Shown here in pieces: positions 36,921-46,004 of a stretch of 64,000 nucleotides of DNA (its first letter is position 1; each line of letters starts with the position of its first letter). The translations under genes were made by a program, and so were the position numbers. This DNA is from Thiofaba sp039822285 (GTDB taxonomy: Bacteria; Pseudomonadota; Gammaproteobacteria; Halothiobacillales; Halothiobacillaceae). Under the pieces are notes generated by a model. That model ran no database searches. It saw only the letters and a list, made by a program, of their open reading frames with translations, and was not told where the DNA came from. The stretch covers positions 372,001 through 436,000 of the forward strand of contig NZ_JBAJEY010000001.1 in NCBI RefSeq assembly GCF_039822285.1, read 5' to 3'.

Positions 36921-37514
36921 CTACTTCTGCCGTACCCCCTCAACGGAGAGGAACAGTTCGACCTCGCGCGCAGCCGGCCCGAGGTCGTAGTCGATGCCGA
37001 AATCCTTCAGTACCAGCCGGGTCGTGCCTTCGAAGCCGCGCCGGTAACCGCCCCAGGGATCGGGGCCATGGCCGAGGGCGCGCGTCTCGATCGTCACCGG
37101 CCGGGTCACGCCGTGCAGGGTCAGGTCCCCCTCGAGCACACCCTTGCCGTCCGCCTGCTCGGTATAGCTGCGGCTGACGAAGCGGGCCTTGGGATACTTG
37201 CCGACATCGAGGAAATCAGCGCTGCGCAGGTGTTTGTCGCGCTCGGCGTGGTTGCTGTCGATGCTCGCGGTCTCGATACTCACCTCGACCTTGGACACCG
37301 CAGGATGCTGCGGGTCATAACTGAACTGCCCCTCGAACCTGTCGAAACGCCCCAGCAGCCGACTGAAACCCAGGTGGCTGATCTTGAACTGGATGAAAGC
37401 GTGGGCGTTCTTGGTGTCGATCACGTAGCGCTCGACCTCCGCCCAGGCTGCCCCCGCAGACAACGACAGTGTGCAGCCAAGCAGCAGGGATACCAACAGG
37501 CGTTGCTGTTTCAT
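36921..37514 (-). CDS. YceI-family periplasmic lipid-binding protein
   Basis: 197 aa with a signal peptide (about residues 1-25, ending GAAWA). The YceI fold is a lipocalin-like barrel that binds isoprenoid chains; segments VIDTKNAHAFIQFKISHLGFS, RFDRFEGQFSYDP and the C-terminal ELFLSVEGVR are typical. Encoded 11 bp after a cytochrome b561, the same pairing as in E. coli yceI-yceJ, which suggests a shared role with membrane quinone or polyprenoid chemistry. That role is inferred. Confidence 0.94.
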   Translation of the reverse strand: MKQQRLLVSLLLGCTLSLSAGAAWAEVERYVIDTKNAHAFIQFKISHLGFSRLLGRFDRFEGQFSYDPQHPAVSKVEVSIETASIDSNHAERDKHLRSADFLDVGKYPKARFVSRSYTEQADGKGVLEGDLTLHGVTRPVTIETRALGHGPDPWGGYRRGFEGTTRLVLKDFGIDYDLGPAAREVELFLSVEGVRQK

Positions 37515-37525
37515 CGTCAGGCTCC

Positions 37526-38092
37526 TTATTCGCGGGAAGAAGAGCGTAGCGGCCTGAAGGTCATGCGCCGCAGGGTGTCATCGTGATCGAACACGTGGTG
37601 CTTGATGGCGGCCAGAGCATGCACCACCGCCAGCGCGATCAGCAGGTGGGCCAGAAACCCGTGTACCTCACCCGCCACGTCCGCCTGCTCCGGCAGGCCG
37701 CTGATCAGGGCCGGGACGTGGAACCAGCCGAACACGTCGATGGGCTGCCCCTCCGCCGAGGAGATCAGGTAGCCGCTGAGCGGCACCAAGACAAGCAGCA
37801 GGTAGAGCACGGCCTTCATCATCCGGGCAGACCACTGCTCGAAGGCCGAATAGGTCTCGAGCGGCACGGGCTGTACATCCACCCGGCGCCACAGCCAGCG
37901 GGCCAGGATCGCCGCGAACAACAGCATGCCCAGCCCCTTGTGAAGATCCATCGCGCGGTTGAACCAAGGATCCTGGTACCCGAGCTCATCCAGGTACAGC
38001 CCCAGGGCGTAAAGGACGACGACGCCCAGGGCAATGCCCCAGTGGAAGAGGATGGCTATGCTGCCGAAACGCTGGCGGGTGGAACGCAACAT
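37526..38092 (-). CDS. Cytochrome b561 family protein (YceJ-like)
   Basis: 188 aa, four transmembrane segments. Haem-ligand histidines are expected in SIAILFHWGIALGV, MDLHKGLGMLLF, VHGFLAHLLIALAVVHALAAIKHHVFD. It starts with the typical RFGSIAILFHW sequence. It probably exchanges electrons with quinone. Co-transcribed with yceI, upstream of it. Confidence 0.92.
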   Translation of the reverse strand: MLRSTRQRFGSIAILFHWGIALGVVVLYALGLYLDELGYQDPWFNRAMDLHKGLGMLLFAAILARWLWRRVDVQPVPLETYSAFEQWSARMMKAVLYLLLVLVPLSGYLISSAEGQPIDVFGWFHVPALISGLPEQADVAGEVHGFLAHLLIALAVVHALAAIKHHVFDHDDTLRRMTFRPLRSSSRE

Positions 38093-38212
38093 GCACCGGA
38101 CTCACCGTTGAACAGGTAAGCAGAGCCTAGCAGAGGCCGACCTCATCCGCGCGCGATGGCGGCGTTGCGCCATGTCCGCCGACGACTCTGATCATAAGGA
38201 ACATTGAGCCTT

Positions 38213-38232
38213 GCATACTGTCCTCAGTATGC
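38213..38232. promoter_or_regulatory. Perfect palindromic operator upstream of the RND pump
   Basis: GCATACTG, TCCT, CAGTATGC: a perfect 8-bp inverted repeat with a 4-bp spacer in the 176-bp gap between the divergent cytochrome b561 and RND adaptor genes, ending 36 bp before the adaptor start. It lies within the spacer region of a weak promoter (TTGAGC upstream). The size and symmetry suit a TetR/MarR-type repressor, but no such gene is next to it. Confidence 0.55.
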
Positions 38233-38268
38233 TGTGCGCCTAAACCGACACATAGACTCAGGCATTCG

Positions 38269-39450
38269 ATGAAACGTCTCCTGCCCTTTGCCATCCTTGC
38301 CCTGGCCATCGGTGGCTTCATGCTGCTCAAGGCAACACGGCCCGCCCCGCCCGCCATTACGGTGCAGGAGCGCGTGTGGCACATCGACACCCAGACCATC
38401 CAGCCCACGAGCTTGCGTCCCACCCTGACCCTCTACGGCCGCGTGGAGGCCCCTGATCGCGTGCGCGCTGCAAGCCCGGTCAGCGGCCGCGTGCTTGAGG
38501 TGTTGGTGCGCGATGGCGAGCGGGTGCGCGCCGGTCAGGTGCTGGCCCGCCTCGACCCGCGTGATCTGGAGCCGCGCCTGGCCCAGGCCCGCGCCGATGT
38601 GGAGCGCGAGAAGGTGCGCTACAGGAGCGACCAGGCCGCCCTGGCCCAGGAGCGCCGCCTGCTTGCCCTGGCCGAGGACGCCCTCCGCCGCGCCGAGCTG
38701 ATCCAGGCACAAAAGCTCGGGTCGCAGGCCAGCACCGACCAGGCGCGCGAGCAGCTCTCGCGCGCCCAACTGGCCGTCACCCAGCGCGAACAGGCCCTGG
38801 CCGAGCACCCTGCCCGCCTCGCCCAGTTACAGTCGAAGCTGGCTGAAGCCGAGCGCGATGCCGCCCGCGGTGAGATCATCGCGCCCTTCGCCGCCCGCAT
38901 CGGCAAGGTCGAGGCCGCCGCCGGCGACCAGGTGCAGCCCAACCAGACCCTGCTGACCCTCTACCCATCGGATGCCATCTACCTGCGCGCCAAGGTCCCT
39001 GCCCACCTGTCGGAAGAACTTCGCGCAGCACTCCAGCGCGGCGAGGAGCTGACTGCCCGTGCCGATTTCGGCGGCAAGCCCCTGCGCGCACGCCTCGAAC
39101 GCCTTTCCGGAGAGGCCGATGCGCGCGGGGTGGACGCCCTGCTCAAGCTGGACGATCCCACCGGCGTGCCGATTGGCGCCTTCGTCAACGCCCAGCTTGA
39201 ACGCCCGCTGGCCCCCGATGCCGTGGCCCTGCCTTTCTCCGCCCTGCATGGCGGCGATCGCATCTACCTAGTCAAGGACGGACGCCTCAAGGGCGTGACC
39301 GTTCAACGCATCGGCGAGCTGCGCATCAACGGTGAGGCGCGTCTCTTGGTGCATGCGGAGGCGCTCAGACCGGGGGATGTGGTGATGATCACCCACCTGC
39401 CCCACGCCATCGACGGGCTGGCCGTCACGCCGATCCAGCGCGCATCATGA
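38269..39450 (+). CDS. RND efflux periplasmic adaptor subunit
   Basis: 393 aa membrane-fusion protein with an N-terminal signal/anchor (about 1-20). Lipoyl-like half motifs surround the hairpin (GRVLEVLVRDGERVRAGQVLARLDPRDL and IIAPFAARIGKVEAAAGDQVQPNQTLLTL), a coiled-coil hairpin lies at about 100-195, then beta-barrel and membrane-proximal domains. It overlaps the transporter gene by four bases (ATGA). No outer-membrane partner is adjacent; the nearest candidate is encoded at 47490. Confidence 0.93.
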   Translation: MKRLLPFAILALAIGGFMLLKATRPAPPAITVQERVWHIDTQTIQPTSLRPTLTLYGRVEAPDRVRAASPVSGRVLEVLVRDGERVRAGQVLARLDPRDLEPRLAQARADVEREKVRYRSDQAALAQERRLLALAEDALRRAELIQAQKLGSQASTDQAREQLSRAQLAVTQREQALAEHPARLAQLQSKLAEAERDAARGEIIAPFAARIGKVEAAAGDQVQPNQTLLTLYPSDAIYLRAKVPAHLSEELRAALQRGEELTARADFGGKPLRARLERLSGEADARGVDALLKLDDPTGVPIGAFVNAQLERPLAPDAVALPFSALHGGDRIYLVKDGRLKGVTVQRIGELRINGEARLLVHAEALRPGDVVMITHLPHAIDGLAVTPIQRAS

Positions 39451-42400
39451 ACAGCGTCCTCGGTGTCTTCGTCCGCCACAAGGTGGCGGCCAATGTGATG
39501 ATGCTGGTCGCCTTCCTGGTGGGGCTGCTCGCGCTCAACCGGATGAACGTGCAGTTCTTCCCCACCTTCGCGCTGGACGTGATCAGCGTGCGTGTGGTGT
39601 GGACGGGCGCCTCGGCGGAGGACGTCGAGAATGGCATCACCACCCCACTCGAAGAGCGGCTCAAGACGGTGGATGGCCTGAAGAAGATGGCCTCCACCTC
39701 CGCCCAGGGCATCGCCAGCATCACCCTGGAGCTGGTGGAGGGCACCGACCCCCTGCTCGCCCTTGACCAGGTGCGCCAGCGGGTGGACGAGTTCCGCAAC
39801 CTGCCCAAGGACGCCGAAACGCCGCAGATCAGCCGCGTCTCGCGCTACGAGCCCATTGCCCGCCTCCTGGTGCGCGGCCCAAGCATCGAGGAACTCCGCC
39901 CCTGGGTGCGCAAGTTCGAGCGGGAACTGTTGGCCCGCGGCATCGACCGGGTGGACATCACCGGCCTGCCGCAGGAGCGCATCGCCATCGAGGTTCCCTC
40001 TGCGGCGCTGGAAACGCTTGGCCTGTCGCTGGTGGATGTGGGCGAGCGCGTCAACCAACTGGCCCGCGATGTGCCCGCGGGCATTGCCGGAAACCAGGAC
40101 GGGGCACGCGAGGTGCGCGGACTGGAACAGCGCCGCGACGCCCTCGCCTTCGAGAGCCTGCCGATGGTCAGCGATGAAAGTGGTCTGGTGCGGCTCGGGG
40201 ACGTCGCCACCATCCAGCGTGAGGCCCGCCCGGCCAGCCTGGATCTATCGGAAAAGGGCGAGGCCGTGGTCGAACTGCTGTTGCAGCGGGCCGAGTCCGG
40301 CCATTCGCTCAAGGCCGCGCGCATCTTCGACGACTGGCTCAAGGCCACCCGCCCCCTCCTGCCGCCCAGCCTCAAGCTTGAGGTCTACGACCAGCAGTGG
40401 GAACTGATCCGCGACCGCATCAACCTGCTGCTCTCCAATGGCCTCTCGGGGCTTTTGCTCGTGCTGGCCATTCTCTACCTGTTCCTGCCCGGACGCGTGG
40501 CCTTCTGGGTAGGCGTGGGCATCCCCACGGCCTTCCTCGCCACCCTGGGGCTGCTCATGCTGTTCGGCGGCACCATCAACATGATCAGCCTGTTCGCCCT
40601 GATCATGGCGCTCGGCATCATCGTTGACGACGCCATCGTGGTGGGCGAGGACGCGGACACCCACCGCAAGATGGGCGAATCGCCCGAACAGGCCGCCCTC
40701 GGCGGCGCCCGGCGCATGTTCTGGCCGGTCACCGCCTCCTCCCTCACCACCGTGGCTGCCTTCCTGCCGCTGATGCTGGTGGGCGGGGTGATGGGCAACA
40801 TCCTGTTCGACATCCCCTTCGTGATGGTCATGGTCATCATGGCCTCGCTGCTGGAGAGCTTCTTCATCCTGCCCGCCCATCTGAAAACGGCCTTTGCCCA
40901 CGAGGCCAGGCAGAAGTCTTCGCGCCTGCGCGAGCGCCTGGATCTGGCCTTCGAGCATTTCCGTGAGCGACGCTTCCGCCCCCTGGTGAGGCTGGCGCTC
41001 GAGCGGCGCGGCAGCACCGTGGCCCTCACCCTGGGCACGATGATCCTCGCCATCGGCCTGCTGGCCGGTGGACGCATCCCATTCGTCTTCTTTCCCGCCC
41101 CGGAGTCGCAGGTGCTCTACGCCAACGCGACCTTCGTGGCAGGCACCCCGCGCGCGCAGACCGAGGCCTTCCTGCGCGAGCTGGAGCGCAGCCTGCGCGA
41201 GACCGAGCAGCAGCTCGGCGGCCGGCTGGTGCAGATCGCTGTGACCCGGCTTGGCAGCACGGTGGCGGCGGCAGGCACGGGAGCCTCGGCGACGGGCGAT
41301 CAGCTCGGCTCGATGATCGTCGAGATGGTCCCCTCCGAGCAGCGCGAGGTGCGCAACGAGACCTTCCTCAACGCCTGGCGTGCCAACATCCGCATGCCCG
41401 CAGGGCTCGAGAGCCTCACCCTCACCTCGCGCCAGTCCGGCCCACCAGGGCGCGATTTGACCATCCGCCTGACCGGCGATGATGCCAACACCCTCAAGAA
41501 CGCCGCCCTGGAGCTCGCGGAGACCCTCAAGGCCATCCCCGGCGTGACCGACACCGTGGATGACATGCCCTTCGGCCGCGAACAGCTCGTCTACCGCCTC
41601 ACCCCCGCCGGCGAGGCCCTGGGGCTGACCACCGAAAGCCTCGGCCGCCAGCTGCGCGCCGCCTTCGACGGCCACCTCGCGCAACTGGTGCAGGTCGGCC
41701 AGGACGAGCTGGAGGTTCGGGTGCTGCTGCCGCGTGACGAGCGCGAGCGGCTGGACGTCTTGGAGCGCATGACCATCCGCCTCCCGAACGGCCCCCATGC
41801 CGGACAGTTCGTCCCGCTCGCCACCGTCGCCGCGTGGGAATCGCGGCGTGGCTTCGAGGCCCTGCGCCACGCCGAAGGGAGGCTCGCAGTCGAAGTCTCC
41901 GGTGAGGTAGACAAGCACCAGAACAATGCCAACGCCATCATCGCCGAGCTGAAAAAGGAGGTCCTGCCACGGCTCGCCGAGCGCTACGGCCTCGAATACA
42001 GCTTCGAGGGCCGCGCCGCCGACCAGCGCGAAACCATGGCCGACATGCGCAATGGCCTGATCTTGGGCCTTGCCCTGATCTACCTGATCCTAGTCTGGGT
42101 GTTTGGCTCCTGGGGCTGGCCGCTGGTGGTCATGACCGCCATTCCCCTGGGGCTTGCCGGCGCCATCTTCGGCCACTGGGTGATGGGCATCGACCTGACC
42201 ATCCTCTCCATGTTCGGCCTGTTCGGCCTCTCCGGCATCGTGGTCAACAACGCCATCATCCTGGTCAGCCTCTACAGCGAGCTGCGCGCCAAGGGCATGG
42301 ACCTGCACGATGCCCTGATCGAAGCCGCCTGCGGCCGCCTGCGTGCGGTACTGCTCACCTCACTCACCACCATCGGCGGCCTCACCCCGCTCTTGTTCGA

Positions 42401-42572
42401 AACCTCCCTGCAAGCCCAGTTCCTGATCCCGATGGCGACCTCCATCGCCTTCGGCCTGGGCTTTGCCACCCTGCTGGTGCTGTTCTTCATCCCCGCGCTG
42501 CTGTACATGCTGGAGAGCTTGAAGGCGCGACTTGGAATTGGAAGGGGGGAAGGTACCGAGCAAGTGGCTTGA
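39447..42572 (+). CDS. RND efflux transporter permease
   Basis: 1041 aa, full-length AcrB-type inner-membrane antiporter with about twelve transmembrane segments and two large periplasmic loops. Transmembrane helix 4 has the proton-relay aspartates (ALGIIVDDAIVVGEDAD), and the family segments GVGIPTAFLATLG, PVTASSLTTVAAFLPLM and FGLFGLSGIVVNNAIILV are clear. Substrate unknown; hydrophobic drugs are usual for this class. The C-terminus runs into the AT-richer patch. Confidence 0.95.
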   Translation: MNSVLGVFVRHKVAANVMMLVAFLVGLLALNRMNVQFFPTFALDVISVRVVWTGASAEDVENGITTPLEERLKTVDGLKKMASTSAQGIASITLELVEGTDPLLALDQVRQRVDEFRNLPKDAETPQISRVSRYEPIARLLVRGPSIEELRPWVRKFERELLARGIDRVDITGLPQERIAIEVPSAALETLGLSLVDVGERVNQLARDVPAGIAGNQDGAREVRGLEQRRDALAFESLPMVSDESGLVRLGDVATIQREARPASLDLSEKGEAVVELLLQRAESGHSLKAARIFDDWLKATRPLLPPSLKLEVYDQQWELIRDRINLLLSNGLSGLLLVLAILYLFLPGRVAFWVGVGIPTAFLATLGLLMLFGGTINMISLFALIMALGIIVDDAIVVGEDADTHRKMGESPEQAALGGARRMFWPVTASSLTTVAAFLPLMLVGGVMGNILFDIPFVMVMVIMASLLESFFILPAHLKTAFAHEARQKSSRLRERLDLAFEHFRERRFRPLVRLALERRGSTVALTLGTMILAIGLLAGGRIPFVFFPAPESQVLYANATFVAGTPRAQTEAFLRELERSLRETEQQLGGRLVQIAVTRLGSTVAAAGTGASATGDQLGSMIVEMVPSEQREVRNETFLNAWRANIRMPAGLESLTLTSRQSGPPGRDLTIRLTGDDANTLKNAALELAETLKAIPGVTDTVDDMPFGREQLVYRLTPAGEALGLTTESLGRQLRAAFDGHLAQLVQVGQDELEVRVLLPRDERERLDVLERMTIRLPNGPHAGQFVPLATVAAWESRRGFEALRHAEGRLAVEVSGEVDKHQNNANAIIAELKKEVLPRLAERYGLEYSFEGRAADQRETMADMRNGLILGLALIYLILVWVFGSWGWPLVVMTAIPLGLAGAIFGHWVMGIDLTILSMFGLFGLSGIVVNNAIILVSLYSELRAKGMDLHDALIEAACGRLRAVLLTSLTTIGGLTPLLFETSLQAQFLIPMATSIAFGLGFATLLVLFFIPALLYMLESLKARLGIGRGEGTEQVA

Positions 42573-42767
42573 TTCAGTACCGAGCTTGTAGCAGGATTAC
42601 AGTCGATCGCGCAGTTCCTCACTCCTCAAGGAAACAAAGCCATGGAAGGCAAGCAACAAACCTCTTCAAATCAACCAACGCTGCATCACATCTCATGCAG
42701 TGTTTCCTCATCCTGTCCGCCCATAACAACCAAATAGTTCAACCAACGACGAAGGGAGTCACAGAAA

Positions 42768-43040
42768 ATGACAACGTCACAGGCAGTCTCAGCCAAACAA
42801 GGAACTGGAATGGTTGCAGGAATCATTGCCTGCGCCCTGGCAGTTCTTGGTATTCTTTTCTTTGGCATCGTCTTCGTTCCATTGGCGGCAATTGTTGCGG
42901 TATTTGGAACAATCATCGCAATAAAGAATAAGAATCTTGCCGGGATTGGAGTTAACGCCCTGGCTTGGGCTTTGACCATCATCGGCCTAGCCACCTCCCC
43001 CCTCCTTCTAGCAACGATCGGCTTTGCTGCATCCAACTAA
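42768..43040 (+). CDS. Small membrane protein of unknown function (90 aa)
   Basis: 90 aa, a short polar N-terminus (MTTSQAVSAKQGTG) followed by three hydrophobic segments (about 15-34, 36-52, 60-88), resembling DUF4190-like small membrane proteins. A GGGAG lies about 11 bases before the ATG. Base composition is clearly lower in GC than the flanking genes. Function unknown; the 195-bp gap before it shows no other gene. Confidence 0.65.
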   Translation: MTTSQAVSAKQGTGMVAGIIACALAVLGILFFGIVFVPLAAIVAVFGTIIAIKNKNLAGIGVNALAWALTIIGLATSPLLLATIGFAASN

Positions 43041-43141
43041 AACGGAAGTTGTGTTACTGACACAGATTGCCAATCAGCGCCCCCCTAACTTGACAATTAA
43101 GGCACAAGCAATCGCAAATTCAAATTCAAGAATCCATCAAT

Positions 43142-43720
43142 ATGAGAATTCTTATCTACAAAAGAACTCATATTGGCGACCCCAACTATCGTCGCCAATT
43201 TGGTCATGCAGGGTGCATGGGTCGTGTACGAGGTTTTACATTTGATGCTGTCATTGGAGTGGGTGGAGTAGGCAGCTGGCCTACACAACAAGGGATTGCC
43301 GGAAAAATCAACTGGGTTGGACGTCGCCCTAGGAAATCACAGAACCCTATTGATTCAAGAGGTCCATTGGCGTCGTTCACCCCGAATAACTTTCGACTTT
43401 TTGAACATCGCGGTCCACTTCTGGCCGATGAAGCGCCTCTTCTAGCAAAAAGAATTTTCGGCAACACCAAAACACGATTTCTGCTTCGGTCGCTCACCCT
43501 TGCCGAGAAGAGAGAGGCACAAAGACTGATCAGGAGAATCCTCGACCTTCGTGAGTTCGACCATCTTCAGTTAACCAGGCAAGACATAGACAAACGTATC
43601 ACCATATGTCGAAAGCCTTTCCGGGCGCGTTACGAAACAGCACCACGTATCGTAGCGACGCACAATCCGACATTACACCGAACCTGCACAAAAACCTGCG
43701 CCGCCCATAGGTCGAGTTAA
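43142..43720 (+). CDS. Orphan protein of unknown function in AT-rich patch (192 aa)
   Basis: 192 aa starting MRILIYKRTHIGDPNYRRQF and containing FDAVIGVGGVGSW and GKINWVGRRPRK near the N-terminus, a coherent glycine-rich block followed by a charged helical region (LAEKREAQRLIRRILDL). No signal peptide or membrane segment. Similar orphan proteins with a YKRTH...GVGG layout exist in diverse bacteria, to my recollection, without known function. Codon use and GC are unlike the neighbours, suggesting recent arrival. The last 20 residues (NPTLHRTC...) may come from a repeat fused to the 3' end. Confidence 0.6.
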   Translation: MRILIYKRTHIGDPNYRRQFGHAGCMGRVRGFTFDAVIGVGGVGSWPTQQGIAGKINWVGRRPRKSQNPIDSRGPLASFTPNNFRLFEHRGPLLADEAPLLAKRIFGNTKTRFLLRSLTLAEKREAQRLIRRILDLREFDHLQLTRQDIDKRITICRKPFRARYETAPRIVATHNPTLHRTCTKTCAAHRSS

Positions 43721-43881
43721 AAAACTATACGATTGAGGCAGAGCCTGGTGCAAAGATACCACCACCCAGCCCGCTCCCCATAACTGGGCCTGTCTTTACC
43801 GGAATAATATGCGGCCATAAGACCGAACATTCACCGATCTCCCTCTTCTCAGAGGAAACTCGACGCCCCAACCTCCCCACC

Positions 43882-43922
43882 AAAAAGACGCCCCGAGGTT
43901 TCCCCCGGGGCGTGTCGTTTTT
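43882..43922. terminator. Bidirectional intrinsic terminator
   Basis: Stem ACGCCCCG / CGGGGCGT with a 10-nt loop, flanked by AAAAAG on the left and GTCGTTTTT on the right, so it has a U tract in both directions. It separates the orphan gene at 43142 from the convergent YqhA-family gene. Confidence 0.85.
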
Positions 43923-43937
43923 GGTGCGTCTTGCAGC

Positions 43938-44441
43938 TTAGTGGTTGCTGCTGCCCAACCGATCCATCAGCGCGTAGGCGAGGCCGGAGACGACGAAGGT
44001 GACGTGCAGGCCGATCATCCAGGCCAGGTGACGGTCGGAATAATGGTCAACGTGCATGAACGCCTTCAGCAGCTCGATCCCGGAGATGGCGACGATGGAC
44101 GCGATCACCTTGATCTTGAGGTCGGAGAAGCCGATGTGGCCCATCCAATCGGGACGGTCCTCGTGGTCTTCCAGGTCCATCTTGGAAACGAAGTTTTCGT
44201 AGCCGCTGAAGATGATGATGATGAGCAGGTTCATGATCAGAGCCACGTCCACCAGGGTCAGCACCCCGACGATCAGTTCCCCGCCACTGGCGCTGCCGAT
44301 GTTCGCGATCATGCCGAACAGTTCCTTGCCGAACTTGAACAGCAGCAGGGCCATGGCCACCACCAGGCCAAAGTAGATCGGCGCCATCAGCCAGCGGCTG
44401 CCGAATAGGCTCTCTTCCAGGAACTTCTCCATGCGCTTCAT
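43938..44441 (-). CDS. YqhA/UPF0114-family (TIGR00645) membrane protein
   Basis: 167 aa with about four transmembrane segments (near 16-40, 55-80, 108-128, 138-158). The YqhA pattern is clear: EESLFGSRWLMAPIYFGLVVA, VDVALIMNLLIIIIFSGYENFVSKMD and LKIKVIASIVAISGIELLKAFM. Function is not established. Start is ATG 44441 with GGAGG 12 bases upstream; ATG 44432 is an alternative. Confidence 0.92.
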   Translation of the reverse strand: MKRMEKFLEESLFGSRWLMAPIYFGLVVAMALLLFKFGKELFGMIANIGSASGGELIVGVLTLVDVALIMNLLIIIIFSGYENFVSKMDLEDHEDRPDWMGHIGFSDLKIKVIASIVAISGIELLKAFMHVDHYSDRHLAWMIGLHVTFVVSGLAYALMDRLGSSNH

Positions 44442-44594
44442 GGGTTGTCATGACCTCCGATAAAAAGGATTGATAGTCTAACCCGACATCCATGAAAGCC
44501 TGGCGACAGGCGGCCCATGAGTCCATGGAAAAGGCATGGTTTGCGCCAGCAAGCGTGGCCAGGATTAAGAATCACAACCCGGAACCTGGGGTTT

Positions 44595-46004
44595 TCACCC
44601 CGCCTCATCCGGCGCAAGGCGTTGCGCTATGGCGCCTTGCATCGGGTCAAGCCTGCTTGAAACGGGCAGGTCGATGATCACCCGCAGCCCCCCTTCCGGC
44701 CGGTTGACCGCCTGGATCGCCCCGCCGTGCGCCTCGATCGCCCGGCGGGCGATGGCAAGGCCGAGGCCGTAGCCGTTGCCTTCCTGTTCGTGGGCACCGC
44801 GGCGGAAGGGCTTGAAGATGGCGGCCAGTTCAGCCTCGGGGACGCCGGGGCCGTGGTCGTCGACGGTGAGGACGAGTCCGCGCCCACCCGCTCGCAGGGC
44901 GACCTCGACCGCGCCGCCTTCCGGGGTGTGGTGCAGGGCGTTGCGGATGACGTTCTCGATGGCACGGTGCAGCAGTTCGGCCTGTCCGTGCAGCCGGTCC
45001 CGGCCTTCCGCTTCGTTGACCATCCCGATCCGGCGCCTCTGGACCTCGGCCTCGAAGCAGGCGTCTTCCACGACACCGGCCAACAGGTCGCCGAGATCGA
45101 TCTCCTCCCGGCCGCCCTGCACCATGCCCGACTCCAGCCGCGCCAGGGTCAGTACCTCCCCCACCAGCTGGTCGAGGCGCTGGGATTCGCGCTCGATGCG
45201 CTCCAGGTACTGATCCAGCTTGGCCGGCTGCTGGCGCGCAAGACCCACGGCCACCTGCAGGCGGGCGAGCGGCGAGCGCAGCTCGTGCGAGACGTCGTGC
45301 AGCAGGCGCTTCTGCGCCCCGACCAGGGCCTCGATCTGACCGGCCATGCGGTCGAAGTCCGCGCCCAGGTCACTGATCTCGTCGCGGCGACGGCCCATGA
45401 GCGGATGCACGCGGGTTTCCAGTCGCCCCTCCTCGATCTGTCGCAGCGCCCAACTCAGGTTGCGGATGGGGCGGGAGAGGTACCAGGCCAGCAGGGCGCT
45501 GAAGGCCAGGCTTCCAAGCAGCCCGCCGAGCAGCAGGAAGGCGAACGGAGGGGGTTGTGGGGGGCGGTGACGGTGCGGGACGGCCCCCTCGCGGGCGAGG
45601 ACGAACAGCAGGTACTGGCTGCCGTCGCTGGCCGCCACCCGCCGGGCCATGCGGGGACGGACATCGCTTTGCACCAGCTCGCGCGCCCCCGCCAGGGCCT
45701 CGGGGCCAAACGGGCGGCCCAGCAGTTCACGCCCGGAGTCGTCCACCGCCAGCACTGGCACGCCGCGCTCGTCACGCCATTCCTCCAGCAGGCTGCGCAG
45801 AGCATCCACCCCACCGTGGCGCAGGGTCAGCGCCGCGGTGTGCACCAGCAGGGCGTCGCGCGGGCCCGTGGCGAGGCTTGCCGCTGCCTGCCCCTGGGCG
45901 CGTTGGTGCAACCAGACGGTGGTACCGACCACCGCCCCCGCCAGCAGCAAGGCGAGCCAGAAGGCGAGGAGGAACTTCCAAAACAGGCGGCCCATGGGGT
46001 TCAC
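44595..46004 (-). CDS. CpxA-like sensor histidine kinase
   Basis: 469 aa. Two transmembrane helices (about 10-32 and 154-175) enclose a periplasmic sensor of about 120 residues, then HAMP (about 176-228), a dimerisation domain with the phosphoacceptor H240 in DVSHELRSPLARL, and a HATPase_c domain with N (ENVIRNALHHTP), DHGPGVP and GYGLGLAIARRAIEAHGG. Overlaps the response-regulator stop by four bases, so the pair is co-translated. Its CpxA nature is inferred from the sequence type and from the CpxP-like divergent neighbour. Confidence 0.92.
   Translation of the reverse strand: MNPMGRLFWKFLLAFWLALLLAGAVVGTTVWLHQRAQGQAAASLATGPRDALLVHTAALTLRHGGVDALRSLLEEWRDERGVPVLAVDDSGRELLGRPFGPEALAGARELVQSDVRPRMARRVAASDGSQYLLFVLAREGAVPHRHRPPQPPPFAFLLLGGLLGSLAFSALLAWYLSRPIRNLSWALRQIEEGRLETRVHPLMGRRRDEISDLGADFDRMAGQIEALVGAQKRLLHDVSHELRSPLARLQVAVGLARQQPAKLDQYLERIERESQRLDQLVGEVLTLARLESGMVQGGREEIDLGDLLAGVVEDACFEAEVQRRRIGMVNEAEGRDRLHGQAELLHRAIENVIRNALHHTPEGGAVEVALRAGGRGLVLTVDDHGPGVPEAELAAIFKPFRRGAHEQEGNGYGLGLAIARRAIEAHGGAIQAVNRPEGGLRVIIDLPVSSRLDPMQGAIAQRLAPDEAG

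Noticed and set aside
42642..42737. 31-codon frame before the small membrane protein
   Set aside because: Too short, no ribosome-binding site, and no pattern that suggests a protein.
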